Source of the DNA: Planctomycetaceae bacterium
GTDB taxonomy: Bacteria > Planctomycetota > Phycisphaerae > Phycisphaerales > SM1A02
Direction of reading: 5' to 3'
Length of the DNA: 52,242 nucleotides
Assembly: GCA_021297815.1 (NCBI GenBank)
Contig: JAJTGK010000003.1
Coordinates: forward strand, 1-52,242
The first letter of the stretch is position 1, and each line of letters opens with the position of its first letter. A model generated the notes under the pieces. It ran no database searches. It was not told the origin of the DNA and was given only the letters and a program-made list of their open reading frames with translations. This document shows, one piece after another, positions 49,237 through 52,242 of this stretch. A program made the position numbers and the translations under genes.

Positions 49237-51819
49237 ATGACAGGAGCGCGGCCGCGCGGCCGCACATGCTGTGTCATTGGTCGTCGCGTGAAGATCGGAA
49301 TCCGCCGGGTCGCCGCGCTCGTGCGCGTCGCATGCCTCGTGCTTGCGGCGTTGGCTGTCGCGGTCGCCGCGCCGCGGGCGCACGCCAACGCCATCGACCT
49401 CCGCATGGTCGGGCCGACGGGCGATGTGCTGCTCGGGCAGACGATCGAGGTCAAGCTGCGCGCGAACTCGACGGGGCAGAACCTGATCGGCGAGAGCTTC
49501 ATCGCCATCGACTGCATCGTGAAGTGGAACCCGCAGCACCTGAAGCTGCTCGGCATCACCACCACGGGCTCCGTGCCGTTGCTCAGTTCATACCTTCCGT
49601 CGCCCGCCAACGACTACACGGGCATCAATGAGTCGATGCCGCCCGCCGACGGCACCGCGCTCTACTACGCCCTCGCCTCGTTCGGCAACCCCGTGCAGGT
49701 GTCCGCGGCGGGCGTGCAGGTGGTCACCTTCCGATTCCGCGTCGAGGGCTACTTCTCGACGACGCAGGTCGAGGTGCTGCCCGAGCTCACCGTCAACTAC
49801 CTCACCGAGACGGTCGTGCTCGACGGCTTTGTCGCGGGTGCCGATGTCTTCGGTGCGGCGATTCCAGCCACGATCACGCAGGTCGACTGCTCGGCCATCC
49901 ACTGGTGGCGCGACGCCGACGACGATGGATACGGCGATCCGAACTCCATGCAGTCGGGCTGCGCGCAGCCGCTCGACCATGTCGCGAACAACCTCGATTG
50001 CGACGACAACACGATCGCCGTGCGGCCCGGCGCGATCGAGCGCTGCAGCGACCTGGCGATCGACAACGACTGCGACGGCAGCACCGCGGAGAGCGAGGCG
50101 ATCGACCGCACGGGCTTCTTCGCCGACATCGACGCCGACGGCTACGGCGCAGGTTCGCCTGAGCTCTTCTGCACCCTGCACCCTGGCTATTCGGTCGCGA
50201 GCACCGACTGCAACGACGGCGCCGCCACCATCTATCCAGGCGCGCCCGAGCCATGCACCACGCTCGGCATCGACAACGACTGCGACGGCGATGTGCAGGA
50301 TTTCAGCGACCCGACGACCTTCTACCGCGACCAGGACGGCGACGGCGCGGGTGACCCGTCGCAGACCGTCGCGGCCTGCAGCGCGCCCACGGGCTATGTC
50401 GCGAACGCGAACGACCAGTGCCCCGTCGACCCGCTGAAGACCGCGCCAGGCGCCTGCGGCTGCGGCAGTCTCGACACCGATGCCAACAGCGACCTGAATC
50501 CCGACTGCTTCGCGCCCATCGCAGGGCTTTCGATGAGCCCCGACCGCACCGCCTACAAGCCGGGCGACACGATGCGGGTGCGCGTGTCGATGGGCACGGC
50601 GGGGGTCCCGATCCGCGGCGCGAACATCTCCGCGCTCTTCAACCCTGGCCGCCTGCAGTTCGTCGACGCGGTGCCCGTCGCGGGCGGGCCGTTCTCAGTC
50701 GAGACTTTCCAGGTCGCGAGCAATTCCGCGGGCACGATGCGCAGTTCGGTGACCGCTCCGTCCGACGCGCAGGCGACCTGCGGCCCCGTGCCCGTCGTCG
50801 ACCTCTTCTTCACGGTGCGCCCGAGCAACTCATCGTGCAGCCTGAACGGCCTGGTGTCGTTCGGCGTCGTGTCGGGCGTACGAACGAACCTGCCGACCAC
50901 GACCTCGGTCGCCATGGTTCCGACGACGACGAACCTCACGCCCGTCGCGATCGACTCGATCGTGCCCACGCTGAGCGGAGTGCCCGCGTCGGCATCGCTG
51001 CTCGCCGTCCCTGGCACCGCGGCGGGCGCACCGCTTCCCGCGCCCGCGCTCTCGGCGACCGACAACTGCGGCACGCCCGTCATCTCGCTGGAACTCGCGT
51101 ACCCAGGCGGCGCGACAGGCAGCGCATGGCCCGCGGGCGGGTACTTCCCGCCTGGTACGACGACGATCGTGTTCCGCGCCACCGACGCGGCGGGCAACGC
51201 GACGAGCGCAACGCGCACCGTTGCCGTGACCGAGTACCAGCTGCTCGATCTTGCGGTCGATCTCGGCGGCGTCATCCTCGGCCCCACGACAAGGCCGATC
51301 CGCCTGCGCGCAGGCTCGCTCGTGCAGACCTTCAATGTGCCCATGGTCTCGGGCAGCGGCGCCTTGCTCGACCTTCAGGTTCCCGTCGCGGCGGGCTACC
51401 CGTGCCTCCTCGTAAAGGATGCGCAGCACAGCGTCACGCGCGCCGTCGCCGCGACCGTCGCAGCCGACCGCTACCTCGCCGCGGTCGAGCTTCCGCAGGG
51501 CGACTCGAACGACGACGACCTGATCGATGTGCTCGACTTCGGCATCTTCGTGGGCGACATCGGCTACGAGGCGACGCGCGCGGGCGTCTCGAACTTCAAC
51601 GGCGACCTCTTCGTGAACAACGCCGACTTCACCTACATCGGCCTCGGCTTCCTCACCGCGGGCGACACCTGCGGCGGATTCGCCGCAGGAACGCCGCGTG
51701 AACGCGTCTCGGTGCGCGAGCTCCGCCGCCGCGGGCTCGGCGAGCTCATCCGCGCCGACATCAACGGCGACGGCTGGCTCGACGCGGAGGACATGGCCGC
51801 GTTCCTGTCGGGCCAGTGA
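49237..51819 (+). CDS. Secreted multidomain protein: cohesin-like domains, MopE-type repeats, HYR and dockerin-like tail
   Basis: 860 aa from the ATG at 49237, chosen because GGGGAG stands just before it. An N-terminal hydrophobic signal (ACLVLAALAVAVAAPRAHA) precedes a cohesin-like beta-sandwich (~45-210: LGQTIEVKLRANSTGQNLIG, VKWNPQHLKLLGI). Three MopE-type Asp/Cys repeats follow (DADDDGYGDP, LDCDDNTIAVRPGAIERC, IDNDCDG). A second cohesin-like domain (YKPGDTMRVRVSMGTAGVPI), a HYR domain (SATDNCGTPVISLELAY ... FRATDAAGNATSATRTVAV), a beta domain and dockerin-like EF-hand motifs (DSNDDDLIDVLDFGIFVGDI, DINGDGWLDAEDMAAFL) complete it. It is probably an extracellular calcium-binding structural or adhesive protein. 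Confidence 0.87.
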   Translation: MTGARPRGRTCCVIGRRVKIGIRRVAALVRVACLVLAALAVAVAAPRAHANAIDLRMVGPTGDVLLGQTIEVKLRANSTGQNLIGESFIAIDCIVKWNPQHLKLLGITTTGSVPLLSSYLPSPANDYTGINESMPPADGTALYYALASFGNPVQVSAAGVQVVTFRFRVEGYFSTTQVEVLPELTVNYLTETVVLDGFVAGADVFGAAIPATITQVDCSAIHWWRDADDDGYGDPNSMQSGCAQPLDHVANNLDCDDNTIAVRPGAIERCSDLAIDNDCDGSTAESEAIDRTGFFADIDADGYGAGSPELFCTLHPGYSVASTDCNDGAATIYPGAPEPCTTLGIDNDCDGDVQDFSDPTTFYRDQDGDGAGDPSQTVAACSAPTGYVANANDQCPVDPLKTAPGACGCGSLDTDANSDLNPDCFAPIAGLSMSPDRTAYKPGDTMRVRVSMGTAGVPIRGANISALFNPGRLQFVDAVPVAGGPFSVETFQVASNSAGTMRSSVTAPSDAQATCGPVPVVDLFFTVRPSNSSCSLNGLVSFGVVSGVRTNLPTTTSVAMVPTTTNLTPVAIDSIVPTLSGVPASASLLAVPGTAAGAPLPAPALSATDNCGTPVISLELAYPGGATGSAWPAGGYFPPGTTTIVFRATDAAGNATSATRTVAVTEYQLLDLAVDLGGVILGPTTRPIRLRAGSLVQTFNVPMVSGSGALLDLQVPVAAGYPCLLVKDAQHSVTRAVAATVAADRYLAAVELPQGDSNDDDLIDVLDFGIFVGDIGYEATRAGVSNFNGDLFVNNADFTYIGLGFLTAGDTCGGFAAGTPRERVSVRELRRRGLGELIRADINGDGWLDAEDMAAFLSGQ

Positions 51820-51834
51820 CGGACAGCGCAGAAT

Positions 51835-52242
51835 TCAGCCGTGGATCGGGCGAATTCGCATGCACGCGATTGTTCTCGGGCGCGTCAAGCGCTGCGTTTG
51901 CGAATCGAAGCGATGGTTCTTGGCGGCGCACAGGCCCTGCTCCACACTTCGGGTGTCCTGGCGACGGATCGTCCCCGTCGCCCGTCCGGGTGAGGCCAAC
52001 ATGATGAACCAGTTCTGCCGCCACATCGGCGCCGCCGTCGCGCTGAGGCCCATGAGCTTCAGATGCTGCGGATTCCACTTGATGATCGAGTCGATCGCGA
52101 TGAAGCTCTCGGTGCCCGTCGGCGACACCGTGCGCTGCGCGCGCAGCTTCACATCGAAGGTCTGGCCGAGGATCACGGGCGACGCAGGCGGAACGAGCCG
52201 AAGGTCGATCGGCCCGCCGGCGCGCGACATGGCGGTGCAGGC
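51835..52242 (-). CDS. Partial cohesin-like domain protein, probably truncated paralogue of the upstream gene
   Basis: The reading frame enters from the right edge. It shows PIDLRLVPPASPVILGQTFD and FIAIDSIIKWNPQHLKLMG, closely similar to the N-terminal cohesin-like domain of the protein at 49,237 (FIAIDCIVKWNPQHLKLLG). After that the similarity stops abruptly. About 65 unrelated residues rich in Arg follow before a stop, with none of the MopE, HYR or dockerin modules. It therefore looks like a 3'-truncated or frameshifted copy in inverted orientation, tail-to-tail with the intact gene. The start lies outside the window; the internal ATG at 52230 is not convincing. Confidence 0.6.
   Translation of the reverse strand, partial: ACTAMSRAGGPIDLRLVPPASPVILGQTFDVKLRAQRTVSPTGTESFIAIDSIIKWNPQHLKLMGLSATAAPMWRQNWFIMLASPGRATGTIRRQDTRSVEQGLCAAKNHRFDSQTQRLTRPRTIACMRIRPIHG

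Noticed and set aside
49900-50320. Tandem DNA repeat or CRISPR-like array
   Set aside because: The periodicity comes from MopE-type protein repeats (DxDxDG and NDCDG) inside an open reading frame, with no constant DNA repeat unit.
17234-51819. A cellulosome locus
   Set aside because: There are dockerin-like and cohesin-like folds but no glycoside hydrolase and no scaffoldin with repeated cohesins; the evidence is too thin.

Overview
The window looks like chromosomal DNA of a GC-rich planctomycete, most likely Phycisphaerae-like. The main reasons are three large secreted proteins with a C-terminal dockerin-like tail (LLLGAWG / LLSAWG), a PEP-CTERM-like anchor (VPAPGALALL), a PVC-type CxxCH cytochrome protein fused to DUF1080, and several membrane proteins with YDLRGLP-type zinc ribbons. 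Genes are tightly packed on both strands. I saw no tRNA, rRNA, CRISPR array, transposase or phage gene.

Left part (1-15 kb): a partial gcvP runs off the left edge, followed by an M28 peptidase lipoprotein, an exported methyltransferase and a broken GT61 glycosyltransferase gene. Next comes a kynurenine (tryptophan) catabolic cluster. Its minus-strand operon is kmo - zinc-ribbon/pentad-repeat membrane protein - kynB - RidA-type 2-aminomuconate deaminase. kynU, the ACMS decarboxylase and 3-hydroxyanthranilate dioxygenase are separate units. An ECF sigma factor, a Kup potassium transporter and a Cache-domain chemoreceptor are interleaved with them. The route runs from N-formylkynurenine to 2-aminomuconate catabolism; tryptophan dioxygenase and the aminomuconate semialdehyde dehydrogenase are not in the window. 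A 0.4-kb non-coding stretch with inverted and direct repeats lies at 13,976-14,384.

Middle (15-30 kb): chemoreceptor, beta-helix/dockerin protein, zinc-ribbon membrane protein, a small conserved-looking protein, a formylglycine-generating enzyme, then a six-gene operon (23,183-29,792). The operon encodes a MutL-like ASKHA ATPase, a barrel-sandwich/KOW protein, a DUF6754 membrane protein and three further membrane proteins, and it ends at a strong hairpin. No B12 mutase accompanies it. I regard it as the best candidate for an undescribed system.

Right part (30-52 kb): PEP-CTERM protein, GYF/zinc-ribbon protein, a sugar dehydrogenase-like/CBM6/PKD/dockerin protein, the operon rarA - 5-formyl-THF cyclo-ligase - L,D-transpeptidase - pdxA, the CxxCH/DUF1080 protein, glmS, a DUF2238 membrane protein, a glutathione peroxidase lipoprotein, a secreted protein coupled to folP, thioredoxin with a clear terminator, a MopE/HYR/dockerin protein, and a truncated paralogue of that protein at the right edge.

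Two window-wide signals stand out. First, many genes have a TANNNT hexamer exactly 6-7 nt before the start codon, implying leaderless mRNAs; this also fixes several starts. Second, the tetranucleotide ACGT appears to be absent, and this visibly shapes codon choice.
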